NCBI GenBank assembly: GCA_905221605.1
Contig: CAJNDS010002360.1
Location: 120,001 to 184,000 of the forward strand
Reading direction: 5' to 3'
Origin: Symbiodinium natans
Taxonomy: Eukaryota; Sar; Dinophyceae; Suessiales; Symbiodiniaceae
DNA length: 64,000 nt
Shown here piece by piece: positions 39,186 through 49,657 of the stretch. Both the position numbers and the translations under genes were made by a program. The stretch's first letter is position 1; each line of letters opens with the position of its first letter. A model generated the notes under the pieces. The model made no database searches, was not told where the DNA came from, and saw only the letters and a list, made by a program, of their open reading frames with translations.

Positions 39186-39639
39186 GGGGCGTTCAACAGC
39201 AAAGCTGCGCTTTTTACAGCTACCGTGTACCGCCCCCTGCCAGACAACCCAAACCTGCCGGATTGGCGCGAGTTTTTTATGAGGCAGGACACACGGTAGA
39301 ATGGTCTCCCCCTGCAGTGCAAGTATCAGGCCGCACGCAGCGCGGAGCTCGGAGCAGTTCAAGGCCCCCAAGGCTGGCTTAACGGTCTGCAGCCAACCGC
39401 GCATCAATTGTGAGAGTCAAGGAGCCTTGTAACTGAGCCCCGCGCAGCGGCCGATTTTTTGTGGAGAGCACTTCAAGCAGGTTTACCCCGTGAAAACCTT
39501 GCATGGCGTAACTTTTGCATGTTGACACTCAGCTGATGGCATGGACAGCGCCACCCCCTTAGAGTGCCGAATACAACGGACATCTGCTGGTCTATCTTGC
39601 GCAGCACGATGGACACACCCTGCTCGTTACGGCCTCTGC

Positions 39640-40145
39640 GATAAGGGAGTAAGCTTCTCAAACTGATGCCTAAGTCTTCTCCAGAAGGCTGCCCAAACGC
39701 CTCCAACAGGCCCAGAAGTGTCTTTGGCCTACAAACTGTTGCCTAAACCCTCCCGGAAGGCTCAGAAGTGATTAGCTTCTCAAACTGCCTAAAACTTCTC
39801 CGGAAGGCCCAGCAGTGGGTCGGCCTCTCCAACTGCTGCCTAAAAATTTTCCTGAAGGCCCAGCAGTGTGGGAGACCTCTCAAACTGATCAAACATCTTC
39901 AGAAGGCCAGAAATGATTGGGCTTCTCAACCTGCTTGCCCAAACAGCTGCCTGAAGGCGCAGAAATGATTAGGCTTCCGCAAACTGGCCTCAACCCTCCG
40001 CCTCTCAAACTGCCTAAAACTTCCCCGGAAGGCCTAGAAGGCCTAGAAGTGATTAGGCCCCGCAAACGGCTGCCGGAACCTTCGCCGTGTGGGACTGCTG
40101 CTTCGACCTTCTCCAACCTTCTCCAGCAGGCCCAGAAGTGATGCC
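39640..40145. repeat. Diverged tandem repeat, about 50-60 bp unit
   Basis: Eight or so copies of a unit like CTTCTCAAACTGCCTAAA + CTTCTCCGGAAGGCCCAG + AAGTGATTAGG. They vary in length and sequence. Confidence 0.8.
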
Positions 40146-40942
40146 TAACACTGTGCTGTGGGTTCCGCATCAGGTGCCCGCAGCCATTTCAGAAAACTTC
40201 TAACTTGAACAGCCAATTCATCCATGCGCGGACGCAGCTGCGAAGCGAAGACGGCTTGGTAAGGCCAGGTTGCGCGCGAGAAGCCCTGCACCAGCTCATT
40301 GTGTGTCAGACCCATCGTCTCCTGGGCTCCGGCTGGAGCGCCGTTATCTCCGACGGACTGGATTCGCGCTAGCCTCATTTGGTGGCACACACAGCGGCAG
40401 GATGTCGACAACTGCGTCGATAAGGTGCCGATTTGCTCTTGGCCAAGACTGCAAGCTCTTCGGCGTGGACTGGGACACGAAGAAGCACAAGCCCTTGAGG
40501 CTGAATTTTTGAATTTACTGGAAGAACAGCCAACAATCTCTGACAAACGCCTCCTGGTTCGCAGCAGATGCATGTGCAGAGATGAGTGTCGGCGCAGCCC
40601 GCTTTGGAGGAAGGTGCCGCCTTTATCTGCAGCATGGCAGACATGCCCGCCGTGGACGGGAAGCGGTTGTCCGTGGTGAAGATGCCTTGGCGCAGCGGAT
40701 CCAGCTGGTATTGTCGATTGGCCTAGAGCCTGGCACGCATCAAGTTTCACCCAGATGTATGCATTGATTTTGGGGTCTTGCGCAACCCTAGCTGCTTCCA
40801 AAGAGGCGAAGCGCGCCGCTTTGGTCCATTCTCGCAGGCTTGATGGGGGGGCCTTGGATGACCGACCTTCCCTGTCCATCAAGTTTGAACGCCATCTCCG
40901 GCCTCGTGGAGTTGCAATAGAAAATTTCAGCTTGCCTGACAT
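40145..40942 (-). CDS. Unrecognised 265-codon ORF
   Basis: Open minus-strand frame with an ATG in context. Residues about 205-250 (THNELVQGFSRATWPYQAVF) look protein-like, while the middle is Arg/Ser/Cys/His-rich and resembles an out-of-frame reading. No domain seen. Its tail overlaps the end of the tandem repeat. It may hold one true exon. Confidence 0.25.
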   Translation of the reverse strand: MSGKLKFSIATPRGRRWRSNLMDREGRSSKAPPSSLREWTKAARFASLEAARVAQDPKINAYIWVKLDACQALGQSTIPAGSAAPRHLHHGQPLPVHGGHVCHAADKGGTFLQSGLRRHSSLHMHLLRTRRRLSEIVGCSSSKFKNSASRACASSCPSPRRRACSLGQEQIGTLSTQLSTSCRCVCHQMRLARIQSVGDNGAPAGAQETMGLTHNELVQGFSRATWPYQAVFASQLRPRMDELAVQVRSFLKWLRAPDAEPTAQC

Positions 40943-40959
40943 TTCTCTCTCAAACTAAA

Positions 40960-41598
40960 GTTGTTGCGCTTCTTCGAGCGCGGGGTTTTAGAGTTCTTTT
41001 GTGACCTTTGGGAGTTGCAAAAATTATTTCAAGTTTTCAAAGAATTTTTCTCAGCACTTGAACGACATTTTCAACTGTGTGACTTGCAGCATGCTTGAAT
41101 CAACAGTTGGCCGCATTCATGTGAACAGATCAAGCTCGGGCTAAGAGAAAATTTTTGTGTCCCTCGTTGAGCCTCCTCTAATCCTGTAAGGGTGCCGTGC
41201 TAGAGGTTCGAGGTGCTACTGGTCTCCCCTTAGGGGTCGTGCAAGCCGAGAGCCTGTGAGCTCTCGGCGGATGGACAGCGACTCGAGCTCTGCGAGCAGC
41301 TCCCTCAGTTGGGACTGGCCTGTTGTGCCGCCAGTCCCCCCTTTCCAGGTGGTTTGCATCCGGCCTCGATCCTTTCAAACCGCTTCGCTTCAGCGGCAGC
41401 TGGACGCTCCTCCCAGTCTCTTTTCGTCCGTCATCGAAAGCTCTTTCTGTGGCGTGCTGGTCAGTACCAGAGAAGGATCCAGGATCCTTTTGTTTCCTCA
41501 GCCCTCCTCATTGGCTTGCTCTTGCTTGCTCCGGCCGCCGGCCGCATACGTGTGCTCGCCTTCTTCTTCAATTGTCCGACTGAGGTGCCGCTTGCGGA
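40960..41598. other. Possible 5' region of the retroelement
   Basis: No convincing gene. An ATG at 41271 opens a Ser-rich frame (MDSDSSSASSSLSWDWP) in which a CAG/GTGGTT donor occurs at 41348, but no acceptor in matching phase leads to the ORF at 41599. Element termini were not identified. Confidence 0.3.
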
Positions 41599-43800
41599 AT
41601 GTCCAATCCTCTTTCCGAGCCCGACGCTTTCGACCCTTGGCTCTTGTTCGGCCCAGCAGGTGTGGTTGACCGAACCGAGTACGATGTGCAGCCGACGAGC
41701 AAGCCCAGTTTCTGCTTCGTTCTCTTCAGGGCTCTTTCCAAGGGGGTGAGTTGGGAGCCCTTGAAGACACCGAATCTTTGGGAAGTCACTCCAGGGTCGA
41801 TTGCAATAGGCCTTTTCAGGGTTTGCCCGGGGTTCCAGTGGACGAAGAGGGTTGGGTCGACCCAGAATGGGTTCAGGGCAGCGAGCCTGTGTTCAGCCCA
41901 CACATACCGCCTTCGTCTTGTGCACCTACCTCAGTTTCTGAAGCTGCTTGGTACGACGCCTGTCGTGACTTGGAGACAGACGATTACTTGAGTGCCACTT
42001 TGCGTGTCGCAAGCCATTCTTTTCAGGAGACCGATGACGCATCTCTTCTGGTCCCTCTTCCAGAAGACAGAATCTTAGGCGACTTCCAGCGTGCAGCTGG
42101 AAGCCACTTCGCAACAGCGTTTTGAGAGCAGGCCGAGATTTTCATGGGAATCATCTTCGTCTTTGCGTTTTTCCTGGGAAAGAGGAACGAACCCCTTGCA
42201 TGTGATTGGTGCAAACGATTTTCTTGATCCAGAGGAATCCGAAGATGAAGCAAAGCGAAGGTGTGTGCCACCCACAACAGTCAAGTACCTAAAACGCATC
42301 ACTGTGGAGCGGTCCGAGGAAGACATTCGCACAGCTGCTCTCAAAAAGATGCGGCTGGTCATCTTGTGGGATCCAGAGGTGAGTAGCTTGGGAAGGTCCT
42401 TGCTGTCGTTACTCGGTGCCGATGTAAACGAGGAGGCCATCAAGAAGACTTTTTCAGATGCATTCAGGACCAAAGCTTCCGGGACAATCTCAAAGCGAGG
42501 TGGGTCCCTCCTGAGGTACTTTTCCTGGTGCACAACAGAGAGCATAGACAGCCCTCTGGCAGTCGATGAGCCGACCATATATATGTATGCAAACTTCTTG
42601 CGTGATTCAGGCGCCAGGCCGACTAGTATGACGCATTTTGTGGAAGGCCTCCGCTTTGTGCACGGGGTTGCCAAGTTGCTGCATATGGAGCCTGATACAG
42701 TCCTTTCCAGTCGGGTGCTTGGAATAAGCCGGGATCTGTATTTGATGAAGCGTCCTTTGCAACAGAAACCTGAATTGACTGTTCCCATGGTGATGGCATT
42801 GGAAGCATTTTGCGTGGAAACTGGACCAGTACTTGCGTGCATTTGTGGACAGTTGCTGTTTTGCACGCATTCGGCTGACAGATGGAGCGACTCACAGAAC
42901 CTTAAGGAGATTTCAATTCAGGAGTCCAACGGCGTGATCCTTGTTGTTGCCTCAGGCTTGACATCCAAGACGACGGTCTCCAAGGAGGCAAAAACCCGGC
43001 TGCTACCTTATGCAGCACTTGGTTGCGGGCTGTCTGGCCATAACTGGGCAAAAGCCTGGCTAAAAGCTCGCGAACATGAAGGCCTTTCTCTTGAGAATTT
43101 TGCGCTGCCGTCACGCCTCGAGAGCCAAAACCGTTGGAGCACTGTCAAGATGGGAAGCGTTGAGGCGACCAGCTACCTCCAGGACTTTCTGATTTTGAAG
43201 GGAATCGATCAAGACCAAGCCATGCAGAGGGCGACACATTCTTTGAAGGCCACGTTGACTTCTTGGGCGGGCAAGCGCCTTCTTGGACACCGCATTGCTC
43301 CGAAGGAGAAATCACCCGCCACCTATGCCAGACAGCAGTACACCCTTTTGTACGGCCGTGTCATGGCGATGTTCGAGGCCATTCGCGCGGGAGACTATGA
43401 CCCTGACTTGTCTGACGTTGATCGGGTGGTGCAAGTGGCTGCAGCGGAGAGACCTAGTGCCGCCCATGACGTCATTGCTACGGAACCCGAGGCGCCTGTT
43501 CCACAACACGATTTTGACGAGTTCGAGGACCCCCCTTCTTCACAAAGCTCTGAAGCTTCTGAGGCTCCAGGCCGCGGCGGGGGAGGCTTAGTGAGGGCCC
43601 CTTTTGGGCCAAATGTTTCCGAGGAATCTCTTGTAGTGCACACTGTGTCCGGCATAACGCATTGTTTGAAGGATCAAGCCAACTTGTGGTGTGGCCGACC
43701 TCTCTCGAGGAACCATATTCCTTTCAGTGAGGCGGGGGTGTACTTTGAGGACCCCGACCCCTGTAAACAATGCCGGCACATTTTGGAGGCTGCAGAGTGA
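41599..43800 (+). CDS. Tyrosine recombinase ORF of a YR retroelement
   Basis: The ATG at 41599 opens 49 codons to 41745. A canonical GTGAGT...TTTTCAG intron of 74 bases (41746-41819) joins them in phase to an acidic segment from 41820. Close to 42090-42125 the frame shifts by one (a second intron or a frameshift) into a 569-codon stretch ending at 43800. Counting from 42091, that stretch has the tyrosine-recombinase pattern: Arg264 in DRWSDSQNL, a hairpin Lys near 293-298, His383 in HSLKATL (H-x-x-K instead of H-x-x-R), His400 in LLGH, and Tyr412 in ATYARQQ. Cys/His residues near the end may bind zinc. The enzyme would integrate a circular element copy. Related ORFs are abundant in dinoflagellates as DIRS- or Crypton-like elements. 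Confidence 0.7.
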
Positions 43801-44188
43801 TCGAAATCTTGAAGGAAAACGAGTGCATTTGTCCTTGTGAACAGCACAGACGATAGATCCTTCAGCCAATCTCAGGCGTCGCACCGAAGTCTGACAATCG
43901 GTGATGTCGCTCCCACTCGAACGCAAGTCGAGATCTTTGAGGGAGAACATCTGATGCCTACTCCAGCTGACTCGAAATCTTTATCGAGAATCACCCAGCT
44001 GCGGGAGCCGAGGCTTTATTCACCGTCAGAGCACTTCGGAATCGCAGTCATGATAAAAGCATGGGGTTCTGCTCGGGGAAACCGCGGACACGTTTGACTG
44101 TGTTGCAATACCCATCTTGTCCGAAGTCGAGCTTTGGGCTTCAACCCGACAAGGAGCGAGGTTGTCCCGACTTGCTAGGAGTCGAGCC

Positions 44189-45110
44189 ATGGCGGGAATC
44201 GCGGTGGACAGCGAGGCCTGGTTTTTGGAGAGATGCCAGAAAGTCAAATTGAGCGAATCCACCATTCGCACCCTTGTCGATGCGGGCTTCAAGAGCTTCG
44301 GGACCTTGGCCTTTGCTGTGTCAACCACACCGACGCAACTAGATGAAGCCGATGTGAAGCGTTGGATGGGAAGCATTTTCCCCCATGACTTCCCGCCTGA
44401 TCAGTCCTCTAAGGTGAGACGTTTGATGTTTGAAGCCCAGAACCTGAGCGTGGCTGACATGAGGGCACGCGTGGAGCCTGCCGCTGACACAGCGGTGGTT
44501 CGTGCTATGCCAAATGCGGAGCGATTGGCTCGCCAGGAAGCCTTGAAGAAGCGGGTCACGGGCCTCATTCTTTCACCCGAAACCTTGCCTGCCCATTCTG
44601 TCGTGGATACTCTCGTCAAACAACTGGAGGATGGCGTCCTTCAGTACTTGCCAGCATATCGCATCATCAGCCGTGCCCAAGAAGCTCAGCAGTTGAAAAA
44701 AGACCAGCAGGTGGTGGTAGATGGCGAAGGGAACCTGAAAATGGCTAGCAAGGCTGAGTCCGCCACTTGTGACACGCACACTGACTTGGCTCTGCGCAAT
44801 GCTTGGACTCGTCGTTCGCTGGCCTATGATCTTGCGGGTCTCTGCAGCTTTCAGGTTCTTGAGGAGTGGTGTCACAAATGCTTCCTTGCTTTGATGAGGC
44901 CTGTGCCCAGTGGTTATTCCAAGGTAACCACTCATCAACTCATCGCTGCCGACCGGCACTTGTTCACGTTGGCCTCGCATGCCCTCCTTGGAAAACTCGC
45001 CGGCGAGCCCGGCCGCGAGAAGCCTTTGGAGACCCAGATCAAGCTGTTGTCCGAGTCCCAAGAGGTTTTGCAGTACCTAAATGCTCTTCCTACTCCAGGG
45101 GGCACGCGAA
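44189..45110 (+). CDS. Gag-like ORF of the YR retroelement, 3' end lost
   Basis: The start is the ATG at 44189 in good context (GAGCCATGG). About 307 codons have clear coding composition, with motifs seen in gag-like proteins of dinoflagellate DIRS-type elements: LVDAGFKSFGTLAFAV near residue 35, VRRLMFEAQNLSVADM, ALKKRVTGLIL, and LALRNAWTRRSLAYDLAG. Function is inferred as nucleocapsid or accessory; no enzyme motif is present. It follows the recombinase ORF by about 390 bases on the same strand. Protein-like sequence stops near 45110 and the frame then runs into low complexity and an assembly gap, so any reverse transcriptase / RNase H is not visible. Confidence 0.6.
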
Positions 45111-45114
45111 GAAA

Positions 45115-45208
45115 TAATGGAGACCCCCTGGCATTATTTAAAATAATAATAATGGAAAGGGAAACCATTTCATTATTATTATTTCCCCCCCCCCCAAAGA
45201 AAATTAAT
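45115..45208. repeat. Palindromic AT-rich/poly-C edge
   Basis: AATAATAATGG and the complementary CCATTTCATTATTATT form an imperfect hairpin followed by 12 C, directly at the gap. It may be an assembly or sequencing artefact. Confidence 0.6.
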
Positions 45209-45308
45209 NNNNNNNNNNNNNNNNNNNNNNNNNNNNNNNNNNNNNNNNNNNNNNNNNNNNNNNNNNNNNNNNNNNNNNNNNNNNNNNNNNNNNNNNNNNN
45301 NNNNNNNN
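45209..45308. other. Assembly gap, 100 N
   Basis: Exactly 100 undetermined bases, the conventional length for a gap of unknown size. Sequence on either side need not be adjacent. Confidence 0.99.
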
Positions 45309-45470
45309 GTGTGTGTTGTGTGTGTGTGTGTGTGTTGTGTGTGTGTGTGTTGTGTGTGTGTGTGTTTTGTGTGTGTGTGTGTGTTTTGTGTGTGTGTGTG
45401 TGTATGTGTTGTGAGTGTTGTGTGTGTGTGTGTGGGCCTGTGTGTGTGTGTGTGTGGCGTTTGTGTGTCT
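45309..45470. repeat. GT microsatellite after the gap
   Basis: GT runs broken by TTGT and TTTT words. The repeat probably caused the gap. Confidence 0.9.
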
Positions 45471-45712
45471 CGGTGTCGTAGATGTAGCAGTTGCTAAAGC
45501 AGAAGCAGGCAGGTCTCGGATTCAGAGCTTCCTGAGATGACGGCATGTCCTGCAAGCTTTAGAGCTTTCGCTTGATCCACCTGCAGGCTTTTCTCCACCT
45601 GTGCATGTAGATCTAAGAATCAGTTCCAGCGACTTCCGTTGCCTAGTCATTCTGCAGCATTCTGCAGTTCGTGTGTGATGAAGATCGGGCGTGGCGGCAA
45701 CATGACAGGCAC

Positions 45713-47147
45713 CTCTGCCAAGTCGGTCTTCGTCTCGGCGAGTTGCTTGCGGAGGCCTGCGATTGCCTTCCCAGCGCAAGTTCTAGCACCAGGGCTGGCT
45801 TCCAAACATTCCCGGGCAAAGGCATTCGCCGTCATGAGCCAGCGCTTTTGACCGAGCCTCTGTGGACAGCGATTGGACCTGGCATGCTCCAATCTTGGGC
45901 TCGGCTGCGCTGGCATCTACATTCGCAGTGCACGTGAGGTCTTGTCACACTGCTTGGATTTGTGGCTGGCCTTGGCGAAGCCCTCGCGCACGGTGGCGGT
46001 GGCCTCCGTTACATGGCTGGCGCCAGACCGGCTGTATCCGACTACGAAGCTCTGCACCTAGTCACTGCACCGCTTGAAGCGCCGCGCGCCTCCTGCGAGC
46101 CTCGTTTTAGGGAGAGGACCTCCTCTTGCGTTCCGCGCACCTCAAGCAGGAGAAGGTTTCGAACAATGTCAAACAAGAATACAAAGACATGCAAATGATT
46201 GGGATGTTCCCCTTATAGGGATTTAGTATCCCCTCTATAATCCCTATGAAAGACTGTTCGTATAAGGGGGAACATCCCAATGCAAAGACCCTAAGCTCAG
46301 GGCATGTCAAAAAAATGCATTAACGATGTGCGGTTGGACAGCTTGATCCCGTGAGCCCGACCTCGGAGCTGAATGCTTCGAGTTCTCGATGCAAGCCGCT
46401 CGTCGCCTTATTCGCCTTGCGACAACGCACCGAGTGACTAGATTCCGTGGAGGATCACTGCAGATTACCGCACATCAAGTAGAAGTTCTGCGCGGAGCCA
46501 TGCAGTCATGCAGTAGGCATGCAGTAGACCCAAACATCCCTAAACTTGAGGGGTCCAGGAGAGAAAGAGAGAGAGAGAGAGAGAACGAGAGAGAGTGGAG
46601 AGAAAGAGAGAGGGCCGGGTTGAGGCATGCCTCGCTGGACGATGCTCGCACATCCTCGAGCCCATCTCGGAGCATGCCATCTGCCTTCACTGACTCGTCT
46701 CACTTCGTATCACTTCTTATCAGCAGCCCCTTACTCGAAAGAGCCTTTCTACACTCAGCGACCCAGCTCGCACTAATTATGAGCTTCTCTGCCACATCTT
46801 CCGGCCTCCACAAGGGACCCGCGCAACCCGTGGAGCTGGTCACGGATCTGCATGTCGGCCTATCCACGGCTTACTTTTGCGGACCGTGCGAGTTGGGAGA
46901 CGATGGCATTGAGCGACAGAACCACTGACCAACTCTGGACCCTGGACCGCTCCTTTGAGAAACCGGGAGCTGGCCAGGCAACGGAGGGGCTGGGTGCGGG
47001 AGCTTCGACCGAGAATCCAAACCCCTCATTCATGGTGCGCATTGGAGCAACTGCGCGCCACGCCTCAGTGAAGGACGTCTTCGTCTCCGCCAGCTCTGCT
47101 CGCCAGGTTAAGCTGGCCTGTTCGGGGCAGCGCACTGTGAAGGCCGC
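45713..47147 (-). CDS. Multi-exon gene with related LAETKT exons
   Basis: Exon 47064-47147 (acceptor CTCTAG, GC donor GCGTGG, 28 codons, phase 0 both ends) ends WRAELAETKTSFTE. A second block from 46057 (acceptor GACTAG) to about 45930 encodes FVVGYSRSGASHVTEATATV. Exon 45713-45859 (acceptor CCACAG, GT donor, 49 codons, phase 0) ends GLRKQLAETKTDLAE. The first and third share the LAETKT core and end at the same point before a donor, which suggests exon duplication or two adjacent duplicated genes. The helical Glu/Lys composition hints at coiled coil; function unknown. The MITE-like element at 46199-46280 would lie in an intron. Confidence 0.5.
46199..46280. mobile_element. MITE-like hairpin element
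   Basis: 82 bases with terminal inverted repeats: TTGGGATGTTCCCCTTATA at the left, and its near-complement TATAAGGGGGAACATCCCAA at the right. TGCAAA occurs just outside each end (a possible imperfect target duplication). There is no coding capacity. It would need a transposase in trans. Confidence 0.65.
46558..46615. repeat. GA microsatellite
   Basis: GAGAGAGA with AAAGA interruptions. The Ser/Leu or Arg/Glu ORFs over it are artefacts. Confidence 0.9.
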
Positions 47148-47214
47148 CTAGAGCGCCAGGGAAGCTCTACACTAACAGCAAGTCTGTAGAAAACCCTCAA
47201 ACAACTAAACCCTT

Positions 47215-47480
47215 TTCTGCATGTATGTATGTATGTATGTATGTGTGTGTGTATGCATGCATGTATTTGCACATGAACATGAAATTGTTGAATGACCTTG
47301 CGTATTGTATATTGCATACTTGTATGCTGTTTATTGTTGATTTGTATGTATATGTACATGCATATGCATATTGTATACTGTGTACTGTATATGGTATACA
47401 GTATATGTACATTTTACATGATGTGCGTACATATATATATATATGTGGTCACCCCCCCCCCCATGATCCACACCTATGGT
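47215..47480. repeat. ATGT/TATA microsatellites plus poly-C module (left)
   Basis: ATGT tetramers (47220-47245), imperfect GTATAC palindromes (47365-47410), TATATATATA (about 47431-47442), GTGGTCA, about 13 C, then ATGATCCACAC. The TA / poly-C / GATCCACAC order reappears in reverse orientation at 49515-49700. Confidence 0.8.
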
Positions 47481-47689
47481 TTTGCTGTCTTCGTCTTTGT
47501 CTGAACTTCTGTTTTTCCTCGGAGAAATGCAGTAAAAACTGTACGATAATACAAAAGGCTATGTTACATTATCCCATTTAAGAAACAGTAGTGTGTTTAT
47601 GTGCATGTTGATTCTGAAACGTGTGTCTTGCGGCCCAAGCAAAATTTTAGAAGGGCAGCCATTTAAAATTTTAAGGCTTTTCAGGGTTT

Positions 47690-48310
47690 TAAGGGTTTTT
47701 AACATTTATATGATCTGCGGAAGGCACCGGGGCTTCCCCAGACCATTTCAAACTTGAAAAATCCTGAAAATCCTTCATTTTTTGAACGGGCAGCTCTTTT
47801 AAAATCTTAAGGGCTTGAAGGTCTTTAAAGCCATTCAAAATTTTCAGGATTTGAAGGATCTGAACATTAAAACCCTTAAAAACCTGAAAACTTTCATCCC
47901 TGTAAATTCTAAAATACCTTAAAAGTGTAAAAGGGGCCGCCATTCAGAATTAAGGACTTTACGGATTTTAGAATGTAACATCCAAGAACCCTTCAACTTC
48001 AAAAGGACAGCCAATTGAAACTTGAAGAATTTCAGGGTTTTAAGGATTTGTAAAAACTTACATGGTCTGGGGAATGCACCGGGGCTTCTCCAGACCATTG
48101 ACAACCTTAACAACCCTTAAAATCCTGACAGGGCAGCCAGTAAAAAGGTTAAGGATATTCAGGTTTTTAAGGGCTTTAAAACCTTTAAAATCCTGAGATT
48201 GTTCAAACAGAATTGTCAATTGCTTTTAGAAGACTTTCAGGATTTTTAAAAGTATAGATGGTCTGGGCAAGCCCCGGTGCCTTCCCCAGATCATTTAGAT
48301 TTGTAAACAT
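47690..48310. repeat. Repeat with three CCGGGG hairpins
   Basis: AT-rich words (TTTTAAGG, CTTAAAA, AACCTTAA) surround three strong hairpins at about 47711-47745, 48062-48099 and 48256-48294. Each is built on TCTGGGGAAG...CACCGGGGCTTCCCCAGACC. The third lies in reverse orientation relative to the first. Confidence 0.8.
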
Positions 48311-48314
48311 CCGT

Positions 48315-49075
48315 AAAAACCCTTAACCCTAAAAACCAAACCCGAAACCCTTAACTACTAGACCCCAAACACTAACCCTAAAAACTTAACACTAAGCCCT
48401 TAACACGAAACCCGAAACACTTAAGCACTAAACATTAAACACTGAACCCTGAACACTCAAAACACTACACCTTAAAAACTGAACCCGAAACATTACACAC
48501 CAAACCCTACACACTAAACCCTGAACACTAAACCCTAAACCCTGAACAGTAAACCCCAAAGCCGGAACCTCAAGCCCTACTAAATCTACACCTGAAACCA
48601 AAAACCCGTCGAGGTTTCAGACGCTTACTGTTTGGATTTTAGGGTTTTATTTGGTTTAGGGTTTTTGCCAAGTCGCTTGACCCTAAACCCTAAACCTGAA
48701 CCCTAGACCCTAAACTTAACACTAATCCCTAAACACAAAACTCTAAAGCCTGAAACCTACACACTAAGCCCTAAACACTAAACACTAAATGCTAAACCCG
48801 AAACAACAAACCCTGAACCCTAAACACTAAACCCTAATCCCCAAACCAAAAAACCATGGAGGTTCAGTGCTTTAGGGGTTTTAAAACTTAATCATTATAA
48901 GGTCTAGGGTTTTAGACATTATCCAAGTCGCTTAACCCTAAACCCTAAAAAGTAAACCCTAAACCTTAAAACCAAAACCTAAACACTAGACCCTAAACAC
49001 TAAACCCTGAACCTTAAACACTAAACCCTACAAACCCTAAACCCTAAACAAAAAGCAAAAAAAACGAAACCCCTA
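48315..49075. repeat. Degenerate telomere-like (CCCTAAA) block
   Basis: About 750 bases of CCCTAAAC, CACTAAAC and CCCTGAAC variants based on the plant-type telomere heptamer CCCTAAA. Short opposite-strand TTTAGGG stretches occur at about 48640-48665 and 48870-48925. This is an interstitial position, not a chromosome end. Confidence 0.85.
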
Positions 49076-49102
49076 AACGTGCATATGGAGAACACGGGCC
49101 CC

Positions 49103-49480
49103 GCAGATTTCCAGAGTGAATCTTGAGTACCGGGCCCCGGACTCCAGACTCCAGATTTCCAGAGTGAATCTGGAGTACCGGGACCCCAGACTCCAGACTC
49201 CAGATTTCCAGAGTGAATCTGGAGTACCGGGACCCCAGACTCCAGACTCCAGATTTCCAGAGTGAATCTGGAGTACCGGGACCCCAGACATCAGATTACG
49301 GACTCCAGATTCTGGAGTCCAGGGCCCCGATACGTACTCCAGATTTATTCCTGGAGTCTGGGGGTACTCCAGATTCATTCTGGAAATCTGGAGTCTGGAG
49401 GCACTCCGGATTCAGTCTGCAAATCTGGAGTCTAGAGTCCGCGGCACGATACTCCAGATTTCGTCTGGAAATCTGGAGTC
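49103..49480. repeat. 49-bp satellite with inverted copies
   Basis: The word CAGATTTCCAGAGTGAATCT starts at 49103, 49152, 49201 and 49250, a period of exactly 49. After a transition, related words appear inverted (GATTCATTCTGGAAATCTGG) up to about 49480. The unit itself contains the palindrome CCAGATT/AATCTGG. Confidence 0.9.
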
Positions 49481-49529
49481 TGGAGTTCTTGGATTCCCCC
49501 CCCGCCACAGCCTTCCCGAGGCCAAATGT

Positions 49530-49625
49530 GTGGATCGGGGGGGGGGGGGGGTGAGCATATATATATAATATATGTATATATATATATATGTATTATATAT
49601 ATATATAAGTGTATATGTATGTATG

Positions 49626-49657
<32 letters not shown>

